This document shows positions 9,725 through 17,780 of a DNA stretch of 43,255 nucleotides, in pieces. Made by a program: the position numbers and the translations under genes. The notes under the pieces are model-generated. The model ran no database searches, was not told the DNA's origin, and saw only the letters and a program-made list of their open reading frames with translations. The DNA comes from Pseudomonadota bacterium (lineage in GTDB: Bacteria; Pseudomonadota; Gammaproteobacteria; JAKAQQ01), in contig JAJZBR010000007.1 in NCBI GenBank assembly GCA_021798795.1, positions 1-43,255 on the forward strand, written 5' to 3'. The first letter of the stretch is position 1, and each line of letters opens with the position of its first letter.

Positions 9725-11047
9725 ATGCCCCAGTCCTTCCAAGCTTTTCGCGCCCGCGAAATCCTCGATTCCCGCGGCAATCCAACCCTGGCCGTGACCT
9801 GCCATCTGGCCGACGGCAGCTGTCACGAAGCCCAAATTCCCTCGGGCGCATCAACCGGCAGCCGGGAGGCCTGTGAGCTCCGCGATGGGGATCAGGGCCG
9901 CTACGGCGGAAAAGGCGTGCTTCGCGCGGTGGAAAATGTGAACGACGTGCTATCGCCCCGAATCATTGCGCGGCAACCGTCAACACAGGATGAGATCGAT
10001 CGGCTCCTGATCGAGGCCGACGGAACACCTGACAAATCGAGACTGGGCGCCAATGCCCTTCTGGGCTGCTCGATGGCGTATGCCCGTGCGCACGCCCATC
10101 TGGACCAGCGCCCCCTCTATGCATCCCTTCCCGGCTCCTCTGTTTCTCCTGCCCGCCTGCCCGTCCCCTTCATGAATATCTGGAACGGCGGCGTGCATGC
10201 ACTCTGGCAGGGCTCGGATTTCCAGGAATACCTGATCGCACCGGTTGGCGCACCTTCGTTTTCCGAGGCGCTCCGCTGGGGAGCGGAAATCTATCACGCA
10301 CTCCGGCTGGATCTCAAGGACAAGAATCTCAATACCGCGGTTGGAGACGAAGGTGGGTTTGCGCCCCGAACCCGATCGAATCGCGAGCCCCTTGAAATCC
10401 TGACACGCTCAATCGAGCGGGCGGGCTACCGTCCGGGCCTAGACGTCGCCCTCGCGATCGACCTTGCGGCAAGCGAGTTCTACAGCGATCGGGAATACAC
10501 GCTACGCAGTGAGGGGGCGACACTGGATTCGGATGCGATGGTCGAGTTTTGCACTAAACTGGTCCGTGATTTCCCGGTGCTCTGCTCGATCGAGGATCCG
10601 CTTTGCGAATCCGATGCCGAAGCCTGGAGTCACCTGAATGCGGAAGTGGGTAAAAGAATCCAGATCATCGGAGATGATATCTTCTGCACCAACCCCAAGC
10701 TTCTCGGCGAGGGGATCAGGCATCAGAGGGCCAACTCGATCCTGATCAAGCTGAACCAGATCGGCACCGTCACTGAAACCCTCTCGACCGTCCATCTTGC
10801 TGTGCAAGCCGGCTGGCGGACCATGATTTCTCACCGGTCAGGCGAGACACCCGACAGCTTCATCGCCGATCTCGCGGTCTCCTGTCATTCCGGCCAGATC
10901 AAGACGGGTGCACCGGCACGAGGCGAACGGGTGGCCAAATACAACCGACTCCAAGACATCGAATCCGAACTCGGATCGCAGGCCGTCTACGCAGGGCTCG
11001 AGCTTGCGGTCTCCGGAACTTCGCCAATCGTCACCGGACGAGCGTGA
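9725..11047 (+). CDS. eno: Enolase (divergent)
   Basis: A 440-residue phosphopyruvate hydratase interconverting 2-phosphoglycerate and phosphoenolpyruvate. It has the opening AREILDSRGNPT, the mobile loop SGASTG, the general-acid region AVGDEGGFAP, the magnesium carboxylates (CSIEDP, GDD), the catalytic-lysine segment ILIKLNQIGT and SHRSGET. The usual PMMNIINGGEHADN block is changed to an NIWNGGVHA form followed by LWQGSDFQEY, keeping the active-site His and Glu. It is therefore probably active but unlike the copy normally found beside pyrG, and it may be a second enolase. Its 3' end overlaps the convergent glgC by 17 bp. Confidence 0.88.
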   Translation: MPQSFQAFRAREILDSRGNPTLAVTCHLADGSCHEAQIPSGASTGSREACELRDGDQGRYGGKGVLRAVENVNDVLSPRIIARQPSTQDEIDRLLIEADGTPDKSRLGANALLGCSMAYARAHAHLDQRPLYASLPGSSVSPARLPVPFMNIWNGGVHALWQGSDFQEYLIAPVGAPSFSEALRWGAEIYHALRLDLKDKNLNTAVGDEGGFAPRTRSNREPLEILTRSIERAGYRPGLDVALAIDLAASEFYSDREYTLRSEGATLDSDAMVEFCTKLVRDFPVLCSIEDPLCESDAEAWSHLNAEVGKRIQIIGDDIFCTNPKLLGEGIRHQRANSILIKLNQIGTVTETLSTVHLAVQAGWRTMISHRSGETPDSFIADLAVSCHSGQIKTGAPARGERVAKYNRLQDIESELGSQAVYAGLELAVSGTSPIVTGRA

Positions 11048-12263
11048 TTCCGCCTGGGCTACGCTCATAGCGCCGCTCGTCTCCCTCTGGATCATGTCCC
11101 ACAACCCAGCCATCCGGAACGACGACGTCCTCCTCTACGACGGAGCGGTGCAACCGGCACCCCCGCCCGATCCGTGCGCCCGGAAGAATGACGCATTGTT
11201 CGATGATGCAACCGTATTCGACCCGCACATTTCGGCACAGGATCGAATCCCGGATCACTGAACCGGAGATGATACAACCACCGGCAATCATCGAGTTGAG
11301 CGCCATGCCGCGTCGATCCGGCTCATCAAAGACGAACTTGGCCGGCGGACCCTGTTCCGTTGCCGTCCAGATGGGCCAGTCGCGATCATAGAGATTGCAC
11401 TCGGGGATGACGGCGATCAGCTCCATGTTGGATCGCCAATAGGCATCCAGATCGCCGATATCCCGCCAGTAGGCGGATTGGCCGTCTTCTGTTACGAAGC
11501 GAAATCCCATGACCCGCGTCTCCGTGAGGAGCCTCGGAATCAGGTCATGCCCGAAATCATGGCTGGATTCCGGGCGTCCCGCATCTTCCGTGAGATAACG
11601 CACGAGGGTGTCCCGATTGAAGACGTAGACTCCCATGGACGCGAGGCAATGAGTATCGTCTCCCCACTCGGGCGGCAGCATCGAAGGTTTCTCGATAAAA
11701 TCGACGATCCGTGATTCTGGATTCAAACGAACCACGCCGAAACGATCGGCCTCGCTCACCGGTACGGGTACCGTGGCAAGCGTCACGTCGGCTTTCTGCT
11801 CGACATGAAATCCGAGCAGTTCACCGTAATCCATTTTATAAACATGGTCGCCACCCAGCACCAGCACATATTCATGCGCATGGTTCGAGAGAATGTCGAG
11901 ATTCTGGAAGACGGCATCGGCCGTCCCCTGATACCAGTGACTGCCCTTCTGCTGCTGCGCGGGCAGGATATCGATAAACTCGTTGAATTCTCCGCTCAGG
12001 AAATGCCAGCCCTGCAAAAGATGCTTGATGAGCGAGTGCGATTTGTATTGGGTCAGTACTCCGATCCTGCGGATGCCGGAGTTCAGGCAGTTCGAGAGCG
12101 GGAAATCGATGATCCGGTACTTGCCGCCGAACGGCATGGCGGGTTTGGAACGGTTATCGGTCAGTCCCTTGAGCCGGCTGCCACGTCCACCTGCGAGTAC
12201 GAGTGCCAGGGTCTCCCGCGTGAGTCGACTGACAAACCGTTGGGACAGACCTCTCGATTTCAC
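11031..12263 (-). CDS. glgC: Glucose-1-phosphate adenylyltransferase (ADP-glucose pyrophosphorylase)
   Basis: A 410-residue enzyme making ADP-glucose from glucose-1-phosphate and ATP, the committing step of bacterial glycogen synthesis. The nucleotide-binding signature LAGGRGSRLKGLT is at about residues 23-35, followed by KPAMPFGGKYRIIDF. The middle has LGGDHVYKMDY and FIEKP, and the carboxyl part has the left-handed beta-helix repeats of the family. The start is GTG with AGGTGGAG upstream. The gene is divergent from glgA across a 169-bp promoter region and converges on eno with a 17-bp overlap. The family is usually allosterically controlled by glycolytic intermediates; the effector cannot be told from sequence. 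Confidence 0.95.
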   Translation of the reverse strand: MKSRGLSQRFVSRLTRETLALVLAGGRGSRLKGLTDNRSKPAMPFGGKYRIIDFPLSNCLNSGIRRIGVLTQYKSHSLIKHLLQGWHFLSGEFNEFIDILPAQQQKGSHWYQGTADAVFQNLDILSNHAHEYVLVLGGDHVYKMDYGELLGFHVEQKADVTLATVPVPVSEADRFGVVRLNPESRIVDFIEKPSMLPPEWGDDTHCLASMGVYVFNRDTLVRYLTEDAGRPESSHDFGHDLIPRLLTETRVMGFRFVTEDGQSAYWRDIGDLDAYWRSNMELIAVIPECNLYDRDWPIWTATEQGPPAKFVFDEPDRRGMALNSMIAGGCIISGSVIRDSILCRNVRVEYGCIIEQCVILPGARIGRGCRLHRSVVEEDVVVPDGWVVGHDPEGDERRYERSPGGITLVR

Positions 12264-12370
12264 AGGTCACTCCACCTGGACGCACAGACCAGCTCAATAT
12301 CAAGGGATCACCATAGCATACTTCCGGACGGGCTCTCGCAGGCCAGCGCACACCGGGCACGAATCCCGGC

Positions 12371-12376
12371 TATGAT
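12371..12376 (+). promoter_or_regulatory. Putative -10 box for glgA
   Basis: TATGAT in a GCTATGATC context lies 57 bp before the preferred glgA ATG. Transcription would start near 12383, essentially at the ORF-track start (12385), which supports the later ATG at 12433. On the other strand a TATGGT at 12310-12315 may serve glgC. Neither has a good -35. Confidence 0.35.
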
Positions 12377-12432
12377 CCGGACAGGTGGCGAAAATGATGC
12401 CCCCCTTTCGTATCCACAGTCCGGAGCGTTGC

Positions 12433-13881
12433 ATGCGTATTGCCTTTGTCACGACTGAGCTTGCCCCCTGGATCAAAGTGGGCGGCCTGGCGGACGTCTC
12501 TGCCTCGCTTGCTCGCGCCCTGTCCGCGCTCGGACACACCGTTCAGATCCTCATTCCGGTGACCGGACCCGATTGTCCACCACGATCGGCGGGCGCCGTA
12601 GAGCGAAGCGGTTCAATCGGAAACTCATCTTTCGTCTGGCATGCGACGGCTCTTTCGAGTCATCTCGAAATCATCTGGATCGGTGGGGTCGGTTTCTCGG
12701 ATCGCAGGGGAGGACCCTACGCCAGCTCTACGGGAGAGGAGTGGCCGGATGGGGTTCTCCGCTACGGGAGGCTCTGTGAAGCGCTCGCGCGGGCCTGGAT
12801 CTCTCCCGGGAACGAGTGGGGTCCGCGACCCGATCTGGTCCATGTCCACGATTGGCCCACCGGTCTTCTCTTGCTTTGGATCCGCACGCTCGGAATCCCG
12901 ATCCCAAGCGTCTTGACCATACACAACCTGGCCTACCCCGGACTATTTTCACGCGAGAGCTTCGATCGGCTGGGGCTCCCACCGCAGTTCTGGCAGGCAC
13001 AGGGTGGGCTTGAGTTTTACGGATCCGGCTCCGCTCTCAAGGCCGGACTGGTCTTTGCCGATCACCTGACGACCGTGAGCCCGAGCTATGCACGGGAAAT
13101 CCTGACCCCAGCCTTCGGGCACGGGCTCGAGGGCGTGCTTGAGGAGCGGGTCAACGATCTCACCGGAATCCTGAACGGAATCGATCCCGAGATTTGGAGC
13201 CCGGTGAACGATCCCCATCTGCCCAGTCACTACAATGCCCTTGATCTCACGGGCAAACAGAACTGCCGCGATACCTTGATCAAGCGTCTCCATCTCGCCC
13301 CATCGAACGGACCGCTCGCTGCCTTCATCGGCCGGTTCACGGAGCAGAAAGGGGTTGATCTCCTGGTCGAGATCGCCCCCTGGCTCATCCGCCGCAACTG
13401 GCGTCTGGTTCTCCTCGGCCGGGGCGCGCCCGACATTGAACAGCGTGTCCAGGATCTCCCCCGTCACCATCCCGGTGCGATCCAAGTGATGATCGAACAA
13501 AGCGAGCCTTGGGCCCACCTCATCGAAGCGGGCGCGGACCTCTTCCTCATGCCTTCACGCTTCGAGCCCTGTGGGCTCAACCAGCAATATAGCCAGCGCT
13601 ACGGAACCCTGCCCATTGTGCATGCAGTGGGCGGACTCATCGATACCGTCCGGGACGCCGATCAGGACGCTGATGGGACCGGGTTCCGGTTCGAACCCCA
13701 CACCGCCGAATCGTTTTTTTCGGCCTGCCTGAGAGCCGAGCGCGCCTGGTCCGACTCCCACCGCTGGCTCGTTCTCGTGCGCCGGGTGATGCAAATCGAT
13801 TGCAGCTGGCAGGCTCGCGCCCAGCCCTACATTCAAATCTACGAGCGCCTGCTCGCGGGGCGCCCGGATGCACCGAGCTGA
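12433..13881 (+). CDS. glgA: Glycogen synthase (ADP-glucose type, GT5)
   Basis: A 482-residue glucosyltransferase extending alpha-1,4-glucan chains from ADP-glucose, cytosolic. The GT5 amino-terminal motif KVGGLADV is present with the sugar-nucleotide lysine at K15. The carboxyl Rossmann domain has FIGRFTEQKGVDLL and the catalytic loop PSRFEPCGLNQQ. The ATG at 12433 has GGAG 7 bp upstream and gives the normal family length and MRIAFVTTE opening; the ORF-track start at 12385 adds 16 unrelated residues. It is divergent from glgC, whose product it uses, and overlaps the convergent glk by 43 bp. No glgB branching enzyme is in the window. Confidence 0.95.
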   Translation: MRIAFVTTELAPWIKVGGLADVSASLARALSALGHTVQILIPVTGPDCPPRSAGAVERSGSIGNSSFVWHATALSSHLEIIWIGGVGFSDRRGGPYASSTGEEWPDGVLRYGRLCEALARAWISPGNEWGPRPDLVHVHDWPTGLLLLWIRTLGIPIPSVLTIHNLAYPGLFSRESFDRLGLPPQFWQAQGGLEFYGSGSALKAGLVFADHLTTVSPSYAREILTPAFGHGLEGVLEERVNDLTGILNGIDPEIWSPVNDPHLPSHYNALDLTGKQNCRDTLIKRLHLAPSNGPLAAFIGRFTEQKGVDLLVEIAPWLIRRNWRLVLLGRGAPDIEQRVQDLPRHHPGAIQVMIEQSEPWAHLIEAGADLFLMPSRFEPCGLNQQYSQRYGTLPIVHAVGGLIDTVRDADQDADGTGFRFEPHTAESFFSACLRAERAWSDSHRWLVLVRRVMQIDCSWQARAQPYIQIYERLLAGRPDAPS

Positions 13882-14882
13882 ACCGCGACCAGGCGGGCAC
13901 CCATCAGTTCGAGTTCGGGGTTGCGCACGAGCGCGAGCGGACACCTGCGAACGGCATCCGATAATCGACCCTTGTCCACGAAGGAACGGAGCAGCGGGCT
14001 CTTTGGAACTGCCGAGGCAAGATGCGCAATCACTCCTCCGGCCAGATAAACTCCACCGCTTGGCAGATACTGGAGAGCAGCATTGCCGGCAAAACCACCC
14101 AGGAGATCGAGAAACTTGTCGACTGCCCGACGCGCCGAGGGATCGCGTCCCATCCGATACGCCTCGCTCACGGCAGCAGGTGTGAGTGCCGTAGCCTCCC
14201 GGGTCTCCGGCGCGCGACCCTGGCGTTGGGCTTCGTAGAATGCGTAAAGGAGGCTCAAACCGGAGCCCGAGATCAGCCGTTCATATCCGACCCGGCCTTG
14301 AATGACCTGATGCGCCCATCTCCAGATTTCCACTTCCTCATCCGATCGGGGTGCAAAATCGGCGTGACCGCCTTCCGAGGGCCAGGCGTCAAAATCCTGA
14401 CCGTCCGCCTGGGGCGTGGCAAATCCCATACCGAGACCCGTGCCCGCGCCCAGAACGACCCGGACACCCCGGGGATTCAATGTGGCCGGATGAAGCCAGA
14501 GGAGGTCTGCGGGTGCGAGTTCCGGGATACCCAGGGCTGCAGCCACGAAATCATTGACCAGACGCAAACGGGGCAAGCCGAGTTCACGGGCGGCAACCGC
14601 TTCGTCCATCTGCCAGGGAAGATTGGTAAAGCGGCCACGTCCTTCATGGAGCGGAGCCGCCACGGAGAAGGCCGCAGCTCCGATCTCGACGTTTTGGGAT
14701 TGCACGAAGTCGCCGAGCAATGCTTCGAATGTAGGATACTGTCCGCTCGGTTTTTCGGTCCGTTGAATCGTACGATAACCCTTGCCTGCGCGCTCGAAGA
14801 TCTCGAGGAGCGCCTTGGTTCCGCCAATATCACCGGCCAGAAATCGCATGGGTTTGGAATCAGCCACATAAACCTCAATCAT
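13839..14882 (-). CDS. glk: Glucokinase
   Basis: A 347-residue (or 336) ATP-dependent kinase making glucose-6-phosphate from free glucose. Motifs follow the proteobacterial Glk family: the phosphate-binding LAGDIGGTK near the start, LVNDFVAAALG, VLGAGTGLGMG and the glucose-binding EGGHADFAP. Two starts are possible, the ATG at 14882 and one at 14849 directly before RFLAGDIGG; neither has a clear ribosome-binding site. With the cytosolic glucoamylase in the same block it would recapture glucose released from glycogen and feed zwf. Its last 43 bp overlap the end of glgA in opposite orientation. Confidence 0.93.
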   Translation of the reverse strand: MIEVYVADSKPMRFLAGDIGGTKALLEIFERAGKGYRTIQRTEKPSGQYPTFEALLGDFVQSQNVEIGAAAFSVAAPLHEGRGRFTNLPWQMDEAVAARELGLPRLRLVNDFVAAALGIPELAPADLLWLHPATLNPRGVRVVLGAGTGLGMGFATPQADGQDFDAWPSEGGHADFAPRSDEEVEIWRWAHQVIQGRVGYERLISGSGLSLLYAFYEAQRQGRAPETREATALTPAAVSEAYRMGRDPSARRAVDKFLDLLGGFAGNAALQYLPSGGVYLAGGVIAHLASAVPKSPLLRSFVDKGRLSDAVRRCPLALVRNPELELMGARLVAVQLGASGRPASRRS

Positions 14883-15000
14883 CTGTTTGTCGAAGCCCGG
14901 TCCCGGCTGCCCGGAGCGGGCTCATCCACTCCGGCCGCACGCGTCTTGTGATTCTACCAGCTCGGGCGATCGCTGCCCGATCGCGCGCAGGAGGATTAGA

Positions 15001-15795
15001 ATGAAGCATTCGGAATCGAGCGAGAGCCCCTTGCAATCGTTCCGGCTCGTGGTCTACAACATCCGTTACGCAACGGGTACCGGGAAGCGCTTCAACCTCC
15101 CGGTTCCGGGTGCGGGCTATCTGCGGGACACCCAGATCAAGCTCCCCAAGTTATGCCGCTATCTCAACTCGCTCGAGCCCGATATCCTCGCTCTCCTCGA
15201 GGTAGACAGCGGCTCGGTCCGAAGCGGAGCCATCAATCAGGCTGAGGCGATCGCCACATCCCTCGGTGGACGGGGCGCTCACTGGGAATGCAAATACGCT
15301 CCAACGTCACTCATGAAGCACCTGCCGGTCGTGCGCAAACAGGCCAATGCATTCATCACCCGGGATGGTCAAGGGCAGGTTCAGTTTCACTATTTCGATA
15401 CCGGAGTGAAACGCCTCCTGATCGAGCTCCAACTTGACCAAGTGAACATTTTTCTGGTGCATCTCTCTCTCAAGTACCGCCATCGCCATTATCAGCTCTC
15501 CGATCTCTACGATCTCGTGCGGATGCGGGACAAACCGGTCATCGTCTCCGGCGATTTCAATACGCGTTGGGGCGACTATGAAATCAAGCTGTTCATGGCC
15601 GCAACCCGCCTTCGGACCGCAAACCTGACCGGCTCGCCAACGTATCCGAGCTCGGGCCCCAAAAAACAGCTGGATTTCATCCTGGCGAGCCCCGAAATCG
15701 AGATCCGGAACTTCAGGATCCCCCGCGTCCACTATTCGGATCATCTCCCCCTGGTCTGTGACTGCAGAATACGCCACTCGGATCAGATCGTCTGA
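15001..15795 (+). CDS. Endonuclease/exonuclease/phosphatase family protein
   Basis: A 264-residue metal-dependent EEP-fold hydrolase. It has the opening VVYNIRYATG, the metal-binding LLEVDSG (about residue 65), VSGDFNTRWGD (about 182) and the terminal YSDHLPLVCD motif. The substrate could be DNA, RNA, a phospholipid or an inositol phosphate; nothing here decides. There is no signal peptide, so it is probably cytosolic. The ATG at 15001 has a strong AGGAGG and replaces the ORF-track start at 14887. It is divergent from glk. Confidence 0.82.
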   Translation: MKHSESSESPLQSFRLVVYNIRYATGTGKRFNLPVPGAGYLRDTQIKLPKLCRYLNSLEPDILALLEVDSGSVRSGAINQAEAIATSLGGRGAHWECKYAPTSLMKHLPVVRKQANAFITRDGQGQVQFHYFDTGVKRLLIELQLDQVNIFLVHLSLKYRHRHYQLSDLYDLVRMRDKPVIVSGDFNTRWGDYEIKLFMAATRLRTANLTGSPTYPSSGPKKQLDFILASPEIEIRNFRIPRVHYSDHLPLVCDCRIRHSDQIV

Positions 15796-16131
15796 CCCTG
15801 CCATCGCCCCGCCTCCGAAACAGCCCGTTGAGACCTTGGAAAAGACGCGTCAACGGTTTCCGTTTGCGATGCGCCCCCCGTCGGGTTGGGCGAGCGGTCG
15901 AGATCCGGCTCAGTGATGGTCTCGACCGACTTCGAGAACCGGATCCGGGCTTCTGGAATCGATTCTCTATCTTTCGCGTAATAGAGAGTAGACCCCGGGG
16001 GTTGCATCCCAAGCCTCTCGCAGATCCGCGCAGGAATCGCTCGATTCCAGCGGTTTCTAACGCGATCACGGCCAAGACTCCGGCCAATCACGCGCTCGCG
16101 GTCCTGACGACGGACAAAATCGTTTCGATAC
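15796..16131. other. 336-bp gap without a confident gene
   Basis: Between the EEP gene and the membrane-protein gene no ORF shows a recognisable family. A minus-strand frame at 15783-16091 (VIGRSLGRDRVRNRW...) is open for about 100 codons, rich in Arg and Ser, and would start just after the upstream gene ends. It could be a small real gene, but its codon usage is not convincing. Confidence 0.4.
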
Positions 16132-16554
16132 TCATGAATCGTCCTCCGATTCCGGATCTTCGATCAGGGTTCCCCGGGCGTTTTGCGCGATCCGTTGAGG
16201 CATGAGAATAAAAAACTCGTAGTTGACCGCCAACAAGAAAAGAACCAGTAACACGACGATAACGATCGCCAAGGGCGTGGGTACGACCGACATGAGATAG
16301 AACGCCAGTATCAGGAGGAACGCGAACAAAATCCAGTGCATGAGCAGGCGGATTATATGAAACCAACTCAAGACAAGTCCTGCAAAAGAAACGCCCACTC
16401 CGATCAAGTAGTTATGGAGGGCCGCCCCGATCAAAATTCCGAGCAGCAACACTTCTGCGATCACGACGATCGAGAAATAGTAATAAAACGTGGCCGAAAC
16501 GCCCAATGCGAGGTATTTTCCGCCGGTAGTCAATTTGCGATCGAAGATAGACAT
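16132..16554 (-). CDS. Multi-pass membrane protein of unknown function
   Basis: A 140-residue protein I do not recognise. About four hydrophobic helices fill residues 12-110, with a particularly Leu/Val/Ile-rich third and fourth span, then a cytosol-like tail ending in an acidic EDPESEDDS. The start has AGGTGA about 7 bp upstream. A 38-bp repeat element lies in its 5' untranslated region, and the same element recurs 237 bp further upstream. The spans and tail make it a likely small inner-membrane protein; no catalytic motif is visible. Neighbours (EEP hydrolase, transposase debris) give no functional hint. Confidence 0.65.
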   Translation of the reverse strand: MSIFDRKLTTGGKYLALGVSATFYYYFSIVVIAEVLLLGILIGAALHNYLIGVGVSFAGLVLSWFHIIRLLMHWILFAFLLILAFYLMSVVPTPLAIVIVVLLVLFLLAVNYEFFILMPQRIAQNARGTLIEDPESEDDS

Positions 16555-16569
16555 GGAGTTTCACCTCTG

Positions 16570-16607
16570 GAGCTATGCTCAAAGGTTGTATATGACCTGA
16601 AATGAGA
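16570..16607 (+). repeat. 38-bp direct repeat, copy 1
   Basis: The copy begins with the small palindrome GAGCTATGCTC and ends ACCTGAAATGAGA. It matches copy 2 at 16807-16844 with three differences, all transitions. Read on the plus strand it ends a short frame in SYAQRLYMT and a stop. It lies immediately upstream of the minus-strand membrane-protein start. Confidence 0.85.
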
Positions 16608-16669
16608 AGGCGGCGCATTCCTGATGGGCGACCCAGATCATCACCTTTACCAAGGAGTGAATACGCCGC

Positions 16670-16837
16670 ATGAGAAACGATACGGAAGTCATGCTTAAAA
16701 ATCCAGAGGTCCCGGGAGCTGGCTTTGGTATGAAACTTTACCACCCTTATGAATCATCCATTAGGCCTCGAACGGGAAGGACCTCACGGCAATGGTGGGC
16801 GCCTGAGAGCTATGCTCAAAAGTTGCGTATGACCTGA
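16670..16837 (+). CDS. Hypothetical 55-residue ORF between the repeat copies
   Basis: The ORF opens MRNDTEVMLKNPEV and ends APESYAQKLRMT inside repeat copy 2. An AAGGAG lies 12 bp upstream of the ATG. It matches no family I know. Because the same terminal peptide, slightly changed, ends a frame in copy 1, the repeat may be the duplicated 3' end of this ORF or of a small mobile element. It may equally not be expressed. Confidence 0.25.
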   Translation: MRNDTEVMLKNPEVPGAGFGMKLYHPYESSIRPRTGRTSRQWWAPESYAQKLRMT

Positions 16838-16844
16838 AATGAGA
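16807..16844 (+). repeat. 38-bp direct repeat, copy 2
   Basis: Second copy of the element at 16570-16607, same orientation, 237 bp apart start to start, with three transition differences. It keeps the GAGCTATGCTC palindrome. Transposase fragments begin about 60 bp further on. Confidence 0.85.
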
Positions 16845-16901
16845 GCCTTTCCCAACGTGACGTGGGCCTGAAGGCGGTCGGGAGTCTGGCATCAGCGGAG
16901 G

Positions 16902-17078
16902 ATGATCGTGACTGTCAAGACCCAACCACTCCAGACCTTAGCCGATGTCCGCGCCTTCATTGAGGGCAGCCGCCTTGTGGACTTCGAGCTGACGACTCGC
17001 GAGGACGCCTATACGTTCGCCACCACGCAACTGGGCTACTTCGGCTATCCCCACCTCGGTGCGTGTCAATGGAAGTGA
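16902..17078 (+). pseudogene. Amino-terminal fragment of an integrase-type transposase
   Basis: A 58-residue reading frame (MIVTVKTQPLQTLADVRAFI...) preceded by GGAGG. The run KTQPLQTLxxVRAFxEGS followed by VDFE and an AYxF segment is, as far as I recall, the opening of a group of DDE integrase-type insertion-sequence transposases. The frame stops after FGYPHLGACQWK where the full protein would continue for several hundred residues, so this is a truncated remnant. The family assignment is from memory of the motif and is moderate. Confidence 0.5.
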
Positions 17079-17093
17079 GCCACCGAATGCAAA

Positions 17094-17429
17094 TTATATA
17101 GGGTGCAACCGCCCCAGGCCCTCGAGGTTCGTGATCTCCCAGCTCCAAACCTCGCACGCGCGCGTAGCCAGCAGCCGGTACAGGGGGCGCACCGAAGCCA
17201 AGTAGCGGCTCTCGTCGAGCAGCATGGCGTGGATGCTGGCCGGAGCCTTGTCGGCAAAGCGATCACTGTTGAGCACCTCGAGCAGCGCGTCTTGCTCGAC
17301 GCCGCTCAGGGCCAACGGCGGGCGTTGGCGCGCCCCTCTCGCGATGTGGGCTCGAGCCAGGTGACCGCGCCACTCGCGCACCCGGTAAACCCGGGCCTGA
17401 TTGACCCCGAGTGCAACGCAGGCGCACAC
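17094..17429 (-). pseudogene. Degenerate IS3-family transposase (orfB) fragment
   Basis: A 111-residue frame resembling the amino half of IS3-family OrfB. It has ALGVNQARVYR, then a segment like VLxSxRFxDKAPAxxxAxLLDExRYLxSVRxxYRxLA, then VWSWEITNLEG. In intact relatives about 30 residues separate the last two blocks and the catalytic aspartate reads W-D-I-T. Here the spacer is deleted and the aspartate is Glu, and a stop follows soon after. It is a non-functional relic, opposite in direction to the neighbouring integrase fragment, so at least two elements decayed here. Confidence 0.6.
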
Positions 17430-17439
17430 GCCGCCCCGC

Positions 17440-17737
17440 GTCTCTATGAGAGGTATTCAAGCCCTTCGCTCAAACGCCAGATCGCGACCTGCCCGGTCGA
17501 CCTGACGGGCCGACCCGCTGGCCGCCGCGTCGACTTCTACCGCGTGGAACTCGATCAATGCCGCCAATGTGGCCACCTGAAGAATGGGGCGTTCATCCCA
17601 TTAGATTCGATCAGACCTCCAGCTGATGTCGGCGTTCGTTACCGGGCGGAATCTCGCGGGAAAACGCGTGATGCATGCCGATTGCATCCACCCGACGTTA
17701 TTTGATTCCAAACGAATCGGATGGGGGGGACCCGCGC
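17440..17737. other. Transposase-island edge, no confident gene
   Basis: A plus-strand frame through this stretch contains a CPVDLTGRPAGRRVDFYRVELDQC-type passage with a CxxC further on. It might be a zinc-finger-like scrap of another element, but it has no start of its own and no family I recognise. The stretch ends at the promoter of the fadJ-type gene. Confidence 0.35.
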
Positions 17738-17743
17738 TATAAT
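17738..17743 (+). promoter_or_regulatory. Putative -10 box for the fadJ-type gene
   Basis: TATAAT within GCTATAATG, 38 bp before the ATG at 17781, repeating the context seen upstream of the glucoamylase gene. No good -35 is seen at the usual spacing. Confidence 0.4.
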
Positions 17744-17780
17744 GGGGGCAAGCCGTACCAAAACGAAAACGAGGGATTTC

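Noticed and set aside
17103-17705. 200-codon plus-strand ORF through the transposase relics
   Set aside because: Its first half is antisense to the IS3-type fragment. Its end has a CxxC-like passage but no recognisable family, and the frame has no credible start.
16902-17705. Possible intact insertion sequence
   Set aside because: Neither transposase frame is full length, the two point in opposite directions, and no matching terminal inverted repeats were seen.
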